Notes under the pieces: model-generated
What the model was told of the DNA's origin: nothing
The model's input: the letters and a program-made list of their open reading frames with translations, nothing else
Databases searched by the model: none
Shown here: piece by piece, positions 24,595-34,088 of the stretch
Position numbering within the stretch: the first letter of the stretch is position 1
How the letters are laid out: each line of letters starts with the position of its first letter
DNA from: Thalassotalea_A litorea
GTDB lineage: Bacteria > Pseudomonadota > Gammaproteobacteria > Enterobacterales > Alteromonadaceae
Assembly (NCBI RefSeq): GCF_043642205.1
Contig: NZ_JBHZSG010000002.1
Coordinates: 143,379-207,378, forward strand
Direction of reading: 5' to 3'
Length of the DNA stretch: 64,000 nt
Made by a program: the position numbers and the translations under genes

Positions 24595-24684
24595 CTTGGC
24601 TTGTCTGTCTTGGCCTATCTGTCTTGGCCTATCTGTCTTGGCTTAGCTATCTTGAATCAATTAGCTTGGATTAGTTACCTTGGC
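24595..24684. repeat. 14-bp tandem repeat
   Basis: Six units in register, starting with CTTGG: 24595, 24609, 24623, 24637, 24651 and 24665. Units 2 and 3 are identical (CTTGGCCTATCTGT) and the last two are degenerate. The repeat fills the gap between the DCC and DUF3429 genes and includes the stop codon of the latter. Confidence 0.8.
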
Positions 24685-25126
24685 CGAAAAGAGGCGTGAT
24701 AAGAATGAGCGCCGCCAGCAAAATGTGCATTGCACTGACCACTAACGTCAGGTTGCGTCGCATTAAAAAATAGTCGGGATAAATTTGCGCATAATTCTCA
24801 AGTGTAGCTTCATGTTTGAAAATAAGCAGATAGGAAACCAGTAATAGCGATACTGCGGTTAGGGTTGAATTCAACATTAAGCTGACAAAGGCAATGAGCG
24901 ACAGGATATTGGAAGTAACAAGTTCGCGGTTGTAAATGGCTTCGCCATTGTTCTTCAAACTGTTGGCCCACAGTGTGCCGGCAAGAAAGCTTAGGATAAC
25001 AGCGCTGTAGAGTACAAATAAGGAATCACCGCTCAGGCTAAATATACGTATGTCGAATGCGAATAAAGTCACCGCAGCGATGAAGGGGATTAAACCCGCG
25101 TAACCGAGTCGTTTGTAGGTAGGCAT
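24671..25126 (-). CDS. DUF3429 membrane protein
   Basis: 151 residues from the ATG at 25126, which has GGAG seven bases upstream; the in-frame extension to 25165 lacks support. There are four membrane segments. It starts with YKRLGYAGLIPFIAAV and has SAVILSFLAGTLWA, both typical of DUF3429. The function is unknown in all members. The stop lies inside a tandem repeat shared with the DCC gene intergenic space. Confidence 0.8.
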   Translation of the reverse strand: MPTYKRLGYAGLIPFIAAVTLFAFDIRIFSLSGDSLFVLYSAVILSFLAGTLWANSLKNNGEAIYNRELVTSNILSLIAFVSLMLNSTLTAVSLLLVSYLLIFKHEATLENYAQIYPDYFLMRRNLTLVVSAMHILLAALILITPLFGQGN

Positions 25127-25204
25127 GTCGGTCTCCAGTATTCGTTTGTATGTCGTTGCACACAAGTAAATACGGAAGGAAGAGGTAAATTGATCATAGG
25201 TAAA

Positions 25205-25330
25205 GAAAGGTTTCAGGTTTCCGGTTTCAGGGCTCAGGAGCTTGGCAAGGGGCTTTTGCTTTTTCTTTTTCTCAAACCTGAACCCTGAGACCTTTCGCGA
25301 GACTCCATCCCGGAGGTCGGAATCTCAAGA
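25205..25330. repeat. GAGA-hairpin element 4
   Basis: Middle segment first (AGGTTTCAGGTTTCCGG... CTCAAACCTGAACCCTGAG), then the hairpin GAGACTCC...GGAATCTC (about 25300-25328, one C-A mismatch). It has the same composition as the elements near 20.2 and 21.2 kb. Confidence 0.75.
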
Positions 25331-25373
25331 ACAACGGTGTTTAAAAAGGTTGCCTACATGGATAGTAGGTATG

Positions 25374-25516
25374 CAGAATCACAGGATGGCATGATTCTGT
25401 AGAAAGGTAAGAACGTGGCTTGTCGCCTGTCCGGTATCTTTGATGCCGAACTGTCACCGTTCGAAATTTTATTTCGAATTGTCACCTTGACGCAGCGTCG
25501 TTTGCTGCGTGTGCCA
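25374..25516. repeat. TGTCACC-linked hairpin array, copy B
   Basis: Hairpins CAGAATCA-N10-TGATTCTG (25374-25399), CGG.ATC-TTT-GAT.CCG (25432-25448), TTCGAAAT-TTT-ATTTCGAA (25460-25478) and GACGCAGC-N7-GCTGCGT (25489-25510). TGTCACC joins the last three. A smaller CCTAC...GTAGG hairpin precedes them. It ends 8 bases before the stop of the minus-strand glycosyltransferase, so it sits in the 3' untranslated region. Confidence 0.82.
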
Positions 25517-25523
25517 TCTTTTG

Positions 25524-26873
25524 TTAATTCTTGATCCCTTCACGAACCCAGCTTTGCCATTGCAAAGACCGACCTAGCGCCAGACGCTTTAAACTGCGAA
25601 TGAGTGCCTGAAATTCGATGATATCGACCAGGTAAAACAAGATCCAGGCGATAGGAGCAAATAGCCACAGGTTTAGGTGATGTTTAGGTTTATGATCACA
25701 GATAAGCTGGATGTAAGTCATTGTTGTCATCAAGGCAATCAACAGCATTAACGGCGCGTAGTTACCGCTATAAACGCTATAGCCCAAAAATAAGGTCACC
25801 AATAACCACTCGCAGAGCAGGATGAACTCACCATAAATGGCGATAGGTAATGTGATAAATGTCAGATACTTATGATGCTTTTTATGGCTACTGAAAAACA
25901 TATCCCGGTATCTGAGCAAGGTTTGAAAGCGACCAAACTTCCAGCGCAAACGCTGGTTGCACCAACCTTTGTAATCCGACGGAGCTTCGGTGTAGGTGAT
26001 GGCATCCGCGGCATAACGGGTTTTATAACCTAACGACAAGATCCGCAAAGAGATCTCAATATCTTCAGTAATGATGTCAGTATCAAATCCACCTAGCTTA
26101 GTCAGCACGTCGCGACGATAACTGGCGGCCGCACCGCCGATAATAAACACAGAATTGAATACCGAATCCGCCCGGCGAAGAAAAAAGCCACATAAATATT
26201 CGAGCTGTTGAACCAGGCCTATGATTTTACGTTTATTGGCGATCACAACATTACCAGCAACTGCGCCTACCTTCGGGCAATGGAACTGTTTAACGGTATT
26301 TTTGATCGCATCGGGAGCCATCAGGCAATCGCCATCAATCGTCATGACGATGTCTTTGCTGGCAAGTTTTAAGGCTTTATTGAGTGCTCTGGCTTTACCA
26401 CCATTAGTTAATGGTAAATATTTGATGCTTGGTTTTGACTGATTTTTTACAAAATAACGCGTTGAAAATTTGTTGAGGTAAGCTTGCACTAAATCATGGG
26501 TTTGATCGGTAGAACCATCATTTACAACGATGATTTCAAGGTTGGGATAGTTGTTGTTAACGACCGATTCGATGGTGCCAATAATGCCAGTTGCTTCATT
26601 AAAGGCAGGGATCAATACCGATACACCTTTAGGTTTCGCATGTCGGGCTTGCTGGTTAATTCTGCGCTGACGAAAAGAGTAAATGGGCAATGCAAAAAGT
26701 TGAATTAAATATTTGCACAAGATCGGTACCAATAAAAGGAAAACGCCAATTCGAATGGCTTCCAAATCCTGGTAAAACTCTGGGGTTGAATGAAAATGAA
26801 GCCAGATAAAACCGCCTGTGATCAGGTAGCCAATACCTAAAAGAGCTAGTTTGCCCCAAACTGATGAAGACAT
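25524..26873 (-). CDS. processive family 2 glycosyltransferase (PgaC/hyaluronan-synthase-like)
   Basis: 449 residues: two N-terminal membrane helices (about 8-28 and 40-62), a cytosolic GT2 domain (about 82-320) and three or so C-terminal helices. The catalytic series is complete: VVNDGSTDQT, TIDGDC, TEDIE and QRLRW (Q-X-X-R-W). This layout is that of enzymes polymerising beta-linked GlcNAc or similar sugars through the membrane. No pgaA, pgaB or bcs partner genes are present, so the product is unknown. It is a single gene; a hairpin array follows its stop. Confidence 0.85.
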   Translation of the reverse strand: MSSSVWGKLALLGIGYLITGGFIWLHFHSTPEFYQDLEAIRIGVFLLLVPILCKYLIQLFALPIYSFRQRRINQQARHAKPKGVSVLIPAFNEATGIIGTIESVVNNNYPNLEIIVVNDGSTDQTHDLVQAYLNKFSTRYFVKNQSKPSIKYLPLTNGGKARALNKALKLASKDIVMTIDGDCLMAPDAIKNTVKQFHCPKVGAVAGNVVIANKRKIIGLVQQLEYLCGFFLRRADSVFNSVFIIGGAAASYRRDVLTKLGGFDTDIITEDIEISLRILSLGYKTRYAADAITYTEAPSDYKGWCNQRLRWKFGRFQTLLRYRDMFFSSHKKHHKYLTFITLPIAIYGEFILLCEWLLVTLFLGYSVYSGNYAPLMLLIALMTTMTYIQLICDHKPKHHLNLWLFAPIAWILFYLVDIIEFQALIRSLKRLALGRSLQWQSWVREGIKN

Positions 26874-27141
26874 ATTGTAGTCGCTTTATTGTTATTGGTG
26901 AATATCGTCAATGAGTGACTTTGCTGCAAAGTCTCATTACGTCAGGGGGCTAATTTGATGGTTAGTATGACAGCTTTTGATAACGGGGCACAAATTAATA
27001 TTTGTAATTTAACGTAATGCTTGGTTATAAAGCGATTGAATAGTTTAAAGTTTTTGAACGTGTAATCTGCCTACAAGGCGGTGGCAATGGTGGTTTTAAG
27101 ATATTCTTAGTGGCCAATCAAGCGTAGGCTAACAATCATAG

Positions 27142-27165
27142 AAAAGGCCCCGAATGGGGCCTTTA
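27142..27165. terminator. terminator of the small heat-shock gene
   Basis: AAAGGCCCC-GAAT-GGGGCCTTT, a perfect 9-bp stem 40 bases after the stop at 27203. Bases 26874-27141 hold no gene that I can see and should include the promoter of the glycosyltransferase. Confidence 0.85.
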
Positions 27166-27202
27166 GCGACAGATAAATTTAAGGGAGATATGTATCTGTT
27201 GC

Positions 27203-27661
27203 TTAGCTGGTTTTGCCTTCTAACAAGCTTTTACCATTAATGGCAATCTTGCGAGGCTTCAGCGCTTCTGGAATTTCACGTTCCAGGTCAATATGCAACA
27301 GGCCATTTTCCATATGCGCGGACACTACTTTTACGTGATCGGCGAGTTGGAATTTGCGCTCAAAGTTGCGCTCGGCAATGCCCTGATATAAAAATTTTCG
27401 ATTGGCATCGGATTCATTGGCTTGTTTTGTACCAGTGATCGTCAGTGCGTTATCTTTGGATTCAATATCCAATTCTGCTTCGACAAATCCTGCGACAGCC
27501 ATCGAGATGCGATATTTATCATCGGCAATTGATTCAATATTATACGGTGGATAAGCTGGCTGTTTTTCAGCGCGAGAGGCTTTATCCATTAATGAAGCTA
27601 AGTGCTCAGCACCGATGAATGAACGATAAAGTGGAGAAAAATCTGTAGAAATAGTACGCAT
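27203..27661 (-). CDS. small heat-shock protein (Hsp20/IbpA family)
   Basis: 152 residues, starting at the second ATG (27661) because AGGA is seven bases ahead of it and the N-terminus then reads MRTISTDFSPLYRSFIG, as in IbpA. The alpha-crystallin domain spans about 37-128 (YRISMAVAGFVEAELDIE, ENGLLHIDLEREIPE). There is a C-terminal I-X-I-like KIAING. It binds unfolding proteins in the cytosol. The gene has a textbook sigma-32 promoter upstream. Confidence 0.92.
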   Translation of the reverse strand: MRTISTDFSPLYRSFIGAEHLASLMDKASRAEKQPAYPPYNIESIADDKYRISMAVAGFVEAELDIESKDNALTITGTKQANESDANRKFLYQGIAERNFERKFQLADHVKVVSAHMENGLLHIDLEREIPEALKPRKIAINGKSLLEGKTS

Positions 27662-27757
27662 AGTCATATCCTATCTATAGCAATATGTTAATTTAAAGTG
27701 CCTTTCATTAAGAACAGGCGATTATTTGTAGACCCTTTATGGCGACTACAATTATCT

Positions 27758-27785
27758 ATATGGGGCGGGCAAAAAAAGATTCAAG
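27758..27785 (-). promoter_or_regulatory. sigma-32 heat-shock promoter
   Basis: On the minus strand: CTTGAA (27785-27780), 14 bases, then CCCCATAT (27765-27758). This matches the RpoH consensus CTTGAA-N13..15-CCCCATNT at both elements. It lies 97 bases before the start of the small heat-shock gene. Confidence 0.87.
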
Positions 27786-28011
27786 GCGTTCGTTAAAAAA
27801 AATTAATTTTTTTGCTTGTAGGGGCAATACGTGGTGTTAGGTAGGCAATAAAAATTATCTGCCCAGGTTGCAATCAAAGGTGTTATGCGCTCACGCATTA
27901 CTGTTCGTTATTCGTCGAAGGGGTGAGTTTCCGGTAATTGTCGTAACACGTGCCTTTATACCAAAAGGGCGATGATTGCCCATATTTACAATCAATCCCA
28001 AAAGGAGAGGT

Positions 28012-28620
28012 ATGATTCAAAGCACAGCTGAACGGATTTTAGCTTACTGGTTTGGCAATATTGAAGATGAATTGGCCACCGCTGAGCAAGCTAAGCGCTG
28101 GTATGCAGCAACGCATGCACAAGATCTGGAGATAAAGGCAAGGTTTGAAACCCTGGTGAAGCAGGCTGCGGCTGGTCAACTTGAGGACTTACAACAAAGC
28201 CCAAGAGGGTCGTTGGCGCTGATTATTTTACTCGATCAAATGACGCGTAATATCTATCGGGGAACCGCTAAGGCATTTGCGAGCGACCACTTGGTAATTA
28301 ACTATTGCCTTGAGGGCATCGATAAGGGCTATGACCAGTCTTTGTGCCTGATTGAGAAATGTTTTTATTATCACCCGCTTGAACACAGCGAATCGCTGGA
28401 CATGCAAAACCTGTGTTTGCTGAAGTTTAACGAGCTTGAAGATGAATATTTCCAGGAAAAACATCTGCAGGTTATTCACAATGCGCTGGATTTTGCGGGT
28501 GAGCATGCGGACATTATTGAGCGCTTTGGTCGCTTTCCGCATCGTAATCAGGTGCTAAATCGTCAGTCTTCATCAGCGGAAATCGCGTATTTAAAAAGTG
28601 CAAAGCGATTTGGTCAATAA
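28012..28620 (+). CDS. DUF924 family protein
   Basis: 202 residues from ATG 28012, which has AGGAGAGG immediately upstream; a longer frame from 27976 ignores this site. The helical, TPR-like DUF924 fold is shown by ILAYWFG at the N-terminus, LALIILLDQMTRNIYRGTAKAFA in the middle and FGRFPHRNQVLNR near the end. The function is unknown in the family. It is a single gene. Confidence 0.88.
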   Translation: MIQSTAERILAYWFGNIEDELATAEQAKRWYAATHAQDLEIKARFETLVKQAAAGQLEDLQQSPRGSLALIILLDQMTRNIYRGTAKAFASDHLVINYCLEGIDKGYDQSLCLIEKCFYYHPLEHSESLDMQNLCLLKFNELEDEYFQEKHLQVIHNALDFAGEHADIIERFGRFPHRNQVLNRQSSSAEIAYLKSAKRFGQ

Positions 28621-28762
28621 CGCAAAAGGTATCCGGGAACAAAACTGACGTTATTTAAAGCGTTGTTACTCAAAGCGTTACTCAAGGCGTTATTCAAAGT
28701 GTATATTATCGCGTGAACGGAGTTTTCACATTGAGATGTACACGGCTCAAGGTTTAAGGCAT

Positions 28763-28789
28763 AAAAAAAGGAGCGGTGAAGCTCCTTTT
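28763..28789. terminator. bidirectional terminator
   Basis: AAAAGGAGC, a 6-base loop, GCTCCTTTT, between the convergent DUF924 and thiol peroxidase genes. Both strands give a T-run. Confidence 0.85.
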
Positions 28790-28809
28790 CAGTCGTTATC
28801 GTTATCGAA

Positions 28810-29415
28810 TCACTTCACCATCATTAACGCCGTATCGTAATCAGGCTCGTTGGAAATGTCTTTTACGAGTTCTTTATAAGCGACTTTGCCATGCTTATCG
28901 ATAATTAAAATAGCACGGGTAAGCAAGCCCATATCTTTGATTAATAAGCCATATTTGTTACCAAAGTCGCGCCAGACTGAGTCTGACAACACCATGATTT
29001 TATTGACCTTTTCTTTGGTGCAAAAACGTTTTTGCGCAAATGGCAGGTCATTGGATATGGTCAGTAATACGACATCATCGCCAAGCGCCGAGGCTTCATC
29101 ATTAAACCGTTTGGTTTGGGTCGAGCAAACGCCAGTGTCCAAACTTGGAACGACGGATATCATCACGGTTTTATCGGCAAAATCGCTTAGTGAGACCTTT
29201 TCAAAACGCTCATTTACGACTGTGAATTGCGGCGCATCGTCACCCACTTGGACCGGCTCACCCAATAACGTAATGGGTTTCCCTCCAGCGGTAACCACAT
29301 TCGCGGTGGTTGTGGCACCAGGTACGGTCGCTACCGCACCGCTATTTGCGAACGCCGTCGTGGCACTTAGCGTACAACTTGCGACGAATCCTAACGAAAT
29401 TAATAAGTGTTTCAT
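28810..29415 (-). CDS. tpx: exported thiol peroxidase (Tpx)
   Basis: 201 residues from ATG 29415; a TTG four codons upstream is crowded against its ribosome site. The N-terminus is a signal peptide ending TAFA|NS, so this copy acts in the periplasm, whereas E. coli Tpx carries no cleaved signal in most annotations. The peroxidatic Cys97 is in PSLDTGVCSTQTKRFN and the resolving Cys132 in KRFCTKE, as in atypical two-Cys Tpx. It reduces lipid and small organic peroxides. It is a single gene with a strong terminator. Confidence 0.9.
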   Translation of the reverse strand: MKHLLISLGFVASCTLSATTAFANSGAVATVPGATTTANVVTAGGKPITLLGEPVQVGDDAPQFTVVNERFEKVSLSDFADKTVMISVVPSLDTGVCSTQTKRFNDEASALGDDVVLLTISNDLPFAQKRFCTKEKVNKIMVLSDSVWRDFGNKYGLLIKDMGLLTRAILIIDKHGKVAYKELVKDISNEPDYDTALMMVK

Positions 29416-29483
29416 GTTTAGGGGCAATTCCTTATCTAACCTATGTTATTGCAATGTTAACGTTTTTAAGCATTACCTAGAAG

Positions 29484-31166
29484 TTAAAAATCCACTTTTT
29501 TGCCGGCTACCCAGGTCTGGTTGACCTTAGCTTTCCAAATATTTTCCTTTGCTGTTTCAAAAATATCCAAATCGATCAGAATAAAATCCGCTTGTTTTTC
29601 CGGCTCTAATGACCCCAGATAGGTTTCCTGGTGACCGGCGTAAGCCGCATCCAGTGTAAAACTTTTAAAGGCCTGAGACATGGTCATTGACTGTTCTGGA
29701 TACCAACCGCCTTTCGGTTGGTTCTGCTTATCCTGACGCGTCAGTGATGCGTGAAGGCCAAAGAAAGGATTCGGAGATTCCACTGGAAAGTCAGATCCTG
29801 CGGCAATGATCACGTCTTTGTTTAACAGCGTTTTCCAGGCATAGGCGCCTTTGATACGCTCGGAGCCTAAGCGATCTTCAGCCATATTTTTATCGGACGT
29901 GGCATGGGTTGCCTGCATCGATGCGATAATATCCATTTCTGCAAAACGGTCAATATCTGTCATTTGTAATACCTGCGCGTGTTCGACGCGGTGGCGTAAA
30001 TCCACAGACTCAGTCTTTTCGATTGCTGTTTGATAATGATCGAGAACAATTTTATTGGCATTATCGCCAATGGCGTGGGTATTTACCTGAAAACCGGCCT
30101 GCATTGCATGAAGAACGATATCACCAAGGGTCTTATCATCGTGCAACAATAAGCCCTTGTGGTGAGGCATATCCGAGTAGTCTTCGATTAGGGCGGCACC
30201 GCGGCTTCCCAGAGCACCATCGGCGGATATTTTAACGCTGTTAATTTGCAGCATTTTATCATCGCTAAGCTCGGTGCCTTTAGCGAGTGTGGCTTGCCAC
30301 TTTGGATCCATGACATCTACCATCGCATTAATACGAATCGGCATCGCCTGTTTTTTCACCAGGCTTTGATATGCTGCAATATTCTCTGTTGAAATACCGG
30401 CGTCATGGACGGAGGTTAACCCCATAGATGCCAGAGAACGCATGCTCTTTTGCAGCGCAAGTTCCATCTCCTGAAGTGACAATGGAGGGATTTTTTTGAA
30501 GACTAAATCCATGGCATTGTCGATCAAAACGCCGGTTGGTTTGTTATCTTTGTCACGGATTATTTGGCCACCGTCCACGTCTTTTGTATTTGCATTAATA
30601 TTGGCAAGCGCCATGGCTTTTGAGTTAACCCACAATGCATGGCCATCAACTCGAGACAACACCACCGGGGTGTCGGGAAACGCCTTATCCAGACTTGCAG
30701 CGCTGGGAAACTCATTGCTTGGCCATTGCACCTGATTCCAGCCTCGTCCTTGTATCCAGGCAGTATCGGGGTTTTTGGCTGCAAACGCTTTAACCCGTTG
30801 TACCGAGTCTTGCTCTGATGGCGAGCCCATCAAATCGACGCGCATCAGGCTAAGGCCATAGCTCAATACATGGCCATGGGCATCAATCAATCCCGGTAGC
30901 ATGACCTGACCTTTACCATCGATGATGGTGACATCATCCTGAGATTCGATGTTGTCGGTAAGTTTAAATATCCGGTCGACCTTATCGTCGGTAAATTGTA
31001 TGGCTTTAAATGCCATCAACTCCCCGTCATTGAAGGTATAGCCTTTAACATTGTTAATGATTGTGGTGTCAGCCAACGCCGGAAGTGCGATAGATATTGA
31101 TAGCGCCAGAGCGGCTATCACAGGTCGAATAGAATAAGTCATTATTGTCATTGTCTTTGTTAACAT
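29484..31166 (-). CDS. exported amidohydrolase (YtcJ-like, Amidohydro_3)
   Basis: 560 residues with a signal peptide (about 1-32, PALA|DT). The metal sites are of the amidohydrolase type: DAHGHVLSYG near 100, HDAG near 280, NTHAIGDNANKIVL near 370, HRVEHAQVL near 400 and SDFPVESPNPF near 465. These proteins hydrolyse amides, formamides or carbamates; the substrate here is unknown. The stop is near the start of tpx (69 bases), and the two may be co-transcribed. Confidence 0.87.
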   Translation of the reverse strand: MLTKTMTIMTYSIRPVIAALALSISIALPALADTTIINNVKGYTFNDGELMAFKAIQFTDDKVDRIFKLTDNIESQDDVTIIDGKGQVMLPGLIDAHGHVLSYGLSLMRVDLMGSPSEQDSVQRVKAFAAKNPDTAWIQGRGWNQVQWPSNEFPSAASLDKAFPDTPVVLSRVDGHALWVNSKAMALANINANTKDVDGGQIIRDKDNKPTGVLIDNAMDLVFKKIPPLSLQEMELALQKSMRSLASMGLTSVHDAGISTENIAAYQSLVKKQAMPIRINAMVDVMDPKWQATLAKGTELSDDKMLQINSVKISADGALGSRGAALIEDYSDMPHHKGLLLHDDKTLGDIVLHAMQAGFQVNTHAIGDNANKIVLDHYQTAIEKTESVDLRHRVEHAQVLQMTDIDRFAEMDIIASMQATHATSDKNMAEDRLGSERIKGAYAWKTLLNKDVIIAAGSDFPVESPNPFFGLHASLTRQDKQNQPKGGWYPEQSMTMSQAFKSFTLDAAYAGHQETYLGSLEPEKQADFILIDLDIFETAKENIWKAKVNQTWVAGKKVDF

Positions 31167-31309
31167 GCTGTTATCTTAGCAATGAAAAAGGCTGTGGGCT
31201 AGAGGGATAATTTTTGTTTAAACGGCTCGAGATTGTTGCTTGTGAATAGGCTAAATGCTTAACGCGGTTATTGTGTCAGGTATTGGATAAAAGGCTGGGG
31301 TGCTTATGC

Positions 31310-31440
31310 ACGTTTGTTGCCGGGCTTTCAACCTTCAGCTTTAAACCCTTGACTTAACTCTTAACCATTAACCCTTAAGCTTTAGCCTTTAAGCACTTTC
31401 AGTTGCCGGGGAGGAACTTTCACCGCGTTTAGTTAGCAGG
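31310..31440. repeat. degenerate TTAACCCTT-rich spacer
   Basis: The stretch behind the lnt stop is made of CTTTAAACCCTTGACTT, AACTCTTAACC and TTAACCCTTAAGC iterations. It resembles, in reverse, the GGGTTAAGAGTTCAGAG part of hairpin element 3 (about 21260), so it may be a decayed relative. Bases 31167-31309 show nothing. Confidence 0.4.
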
Positions 31441-33027
31441 TTAGGCGTTTATTCTGCGGCGTAATTTTGTCCAGATAAACGTCATTATCAGGAACAATGC
31501 TATCAAGGTTGCAAGAATACGTTCAACGATAAAGCCCCAGCTTGCAAACGGGGTTTCACCTTGGGTCAGATGCACCTTGGTGCTTAACGTGGTCTGTTCA
31601 AACTGAGGAATGGACTCGACAATATCACCAAAGTGATCGATAACTGCGGTGATGCCGTTATTGGTAGCACGAAGCATCGGCCGGCCAAACTCAATGGCTC
31701 GCATACGAGCGATATCCAGATGCTGGTGTGGACCGTGTGAATCGCCAAACCAGGCGTCATTACTGACCGTCAGTAATAAATCGGTGGTGTTGGACACATT
31801 CGCGGCGGTTTGCTGGGCAAACGCGACCTCAAAACAGATAAGCGGTGCGATGTTGATACCATTGGCCACCAGGTTGGCTTGCACATAATCGCCTCGACTA
31901 AAGGATGACATGGGCAAGTCAAATAGCGGCGCAATTTTACGCATAATTGACTCAAAGGGAACGAATTCACCAATGGGAAGTAAATGATGCTTGTTATAGC
32001 GATTCGGATCGCCAAAATAATAGTCACCGTGTGGCGTGTTTTGTTGAGCGTCCTGGTTTTCCATAACCGTTGGTTGTTGGTTACCAAGAACAATCAAGGT
32101 ATTAAAAAAGCTGCGACTGCTGACTTCATAATTGATAATGCCGGTGATTAATGCTGTTTGGTGTTTACTTGCCTGGGTATCAATATCCTGAAGGTAAGGT
32201 TGTGCCAATGGTTCTAAACGAGGAATGGCCGCCTCCGGCCAGATAATCAAATCATGATCCTGATACAGGCTTTGGGTATCGCGAATATACTGCTTAATGA
32301 TGATATCTTCGCGCGCTTTATCCCAGCGCAATGACTGCTCGATATTACCTTGTACCATGGCGATGGAACGTGTCTCGCCGGATTTTTCAACCCAGGTTGG
32401 GACATGACTGACGGCGGTTATTAATGCGAAAACCACCAAAATTGCGGCATTAACCCTCCGTCGTTGGTTAATGAGTACATAATAAATCGCCACACAGGCC
32501 AGCAACACCAAGGCTGATAACAGGGTTTCGCCGATAACCGGAACCAGTGCTACAAATGGTGAATCGATTTGGCTGTAGCCTAACGATAACCAAGGGAATC
32601 CTGTGAATAATCGTGCCCGTAAAAATTCGGCGATAAACCAAAAAAACGGAAAACACAGCAAATGACCATGGGTGAACGGCATCCGGTGTTGAAACTGTTG
32701 CGTCAGCCAGGCGGCCAAGGCAGGGAAGAGAGCCAGATACCCACAAAGAAGCACCATCAATAATAATGAGGCGATTAATGGCATGCCGCCAAATTGTTCG
32801 ATACTGACATGAACCCAGGAGATGCCGGCACCAAACCAACCCAGACCAAAACTGAATCCGAGCCACCAGGCTTGTTTCGCGCTGGCATGATGAAGTTGCT
32901 GTATAAAAACAATCAGACAAAGCCAGGCGACGGGCCAGATGGAAAATGGCGCATAGGCCAATACCATAAATAAACCTGCAATAAAGCAGAACAATAGGCG
33001 GCGTTTAGTTGAAATGATTGCGCTCAA
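31441..33027 (-). CDS. lnt: apolipoprotein N-acyltransferase
   Basis: 528 residues: six membrane helices in the first 200 residues, then a nitrilase-like periplasmic domain with the Glu-Lys-Cys triad. Glu is in IIWPEAAIPRLE, Lys in NKHHLLPIGEFVPFE and Cys in APLICFEVAF. It adds the third acyl chain to lipoproteins in the inner membrane. It is the last gene of the conserved miaB-ybeZ-ybeY-ybeX-lnt operon. Confidence 0.95.
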   Translation of the reverse strand: MSAIISTKRRLLFCFIAGLFMVLAYAPFSIWPVAWLCLIVFIQQLHHASAKQAWWLGFSFGLGWFGAGISWVHVSIEQFGGMPLIASLLLMVLLCGYLALFPALAAWLTQQFQHRMPFTHGHLLCFPFFWFIAEFLRARLFTGFPWLSLGYSQIDSPFVALVPVIGETLLSALVLLACVAIYYVLINQRRRVNAAILVVFALITAVSHVPTWVEKSGETRSIAMVQGNIEQSLRWDKAREDIIIKQYIRDTQSLYQDHDLIIWPEAAIPRLEPLAQPYLQDIDTQASKHQTALITGIINYEVSSRSFFNTLIVLGNQQPTVMENQDAQQNTPHGDYYFGDPNRYNKHHLLPIGEFVPFESIMRKIAPLFDLPMSSFSRGDYVQANLVANGINIAPLICFEVAFAQQTAANVSNTTDLLLTVSNDAWFGDSHGPHQHLDIARMRAIEFGRPMLRATNNGITAVIDHFGDIVESIPQFEQTTLSTKVHLTQGETPFASWGFIVERILATLIALFLIMTFIWTKLRRRINA

Positions 33028-33151
33028 GGTTTTGTTCCATCAATTAGCAGTGACTGCTTTGGTTATTGTTATATTGACTGGTCAGGGTTACTGAGGATTA
33101 GATACCGCTTAATGCGTTGTAACCCGCAGAACCCCTTGTCATGACATCGCG

Positions 33152-34033
33152 TTAGCGCTCGTCGACTAAACGACCATTAATCTCATGATCCTTAGGCACG
33201 GTAACCTGCAGTTGCTGAATGCGACGTTTGTCCGCAGAAACCACTTTGAATTCAAATCCATCGATGGCGATACTTTCACCTCGTAGTGGCATATGTCCAA
33301 AGCGATGCATAATGGTCCCGCCAATGGTGTCAGCGACTTCTTCGTCAAAATCACAATTAAAATATTCGTTAAAATCGTCGAGGTCGGTAAGTGCCTTAAC
33401 ATGGAACACATTACCGGCTAATCGGCGTATTTCGCGCTCAAGCAAATCGTCATGTTCATCTTCTATTTCGCCAACGATTAATTCAAGAATATCCTCTATG
33501 GTCACCAGTCCAGAGACACCGCCATATTCATCAACGACGACGGCCATATGATAACGTTGCTGGCGAAATTCTTTTAACAGAGGTTCTACCCGCTTGCTCT
33601 CAGGGATAATGATCGCCGGGCGAATAATGTCTTTTAGGGTGCAACTGCTTGCTTCCTTGGTAAAGCCATACGCCAATAGATCTTTGGCCAGCAATACACC
33701 TTCGATGTGATCAATGTCATCGTTGATTACCGGGAATCTTGAATGAGCGGATTCGAGTACGATAGGCAGAAACTCTTCAACCGATTGCTGAATATCGACA
33801 GTAACCATATGGGAGCGAGGGATCATAATGTCACGAACGCGCATATCGGCAACTTCCAATACACCTTCGAGCATTTGTTTGGTAGCGGGTTTGATCAGTT
33901 CTCGGTCTTGAGCATCTTGTAATACTTCGACCAATTCTTCTTTATTTTGCGGCTCTCCGGTAAATGCTTGTACTATTTTTTCCATAAAGGACTTCGAAGA
34001 GCCGTTGCTAGAGTGCGGGTTGTCGTCGCTCAT
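33152..34033 (-). CDS. ybeX: CorC/YbeX-family CBS-domain protein
   Basis: 293 residues: an N-terminal amphipathic region, two CBS domains (about 68-190, VRDIMIPRSHMVTVD and VVVDEYGGVSGLVTIEDILELIVGEI), then a CorC_HlyC transporter-associated domain at the C-terminus. In E. coli the protein is linked to magnesium/cobalt efflux and to ribosome maturation. It lies 55 bases after ybeY. Confidence 0.93.
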   Translation of the reverse strand: MSDDNPHSSNGSSKSFMEKIVQAFTGEPQNKEELVEVLQDAQDRELIKPATKQMLEGVLEVADMRVRDIMIPRSHMVTVDIQQSVEEFLPIVLESAHSRFPVINDDIDHIEGVLLAKDLLAYGFTKEASSCTLKDIIRPAIIIPESKRVEPLLKEFRQQRYHMAVVVDEYGGVSGLVTIEDILELIVGEIEDEHDDLLEREIRRLAGNVFHVKALTDLDDFNEYFNCDFDEEVADTIGGTIMHRFGHMPLRGESIAIDGFEFKVVSADKRRIQQLQVTVPKDHEINGRLVDER

Positions 34034-34088
34034 AGAGCAGTATTTTCACCTTTGTAATTAAATCAAAAAGACCAATTGCCTACGGCAC

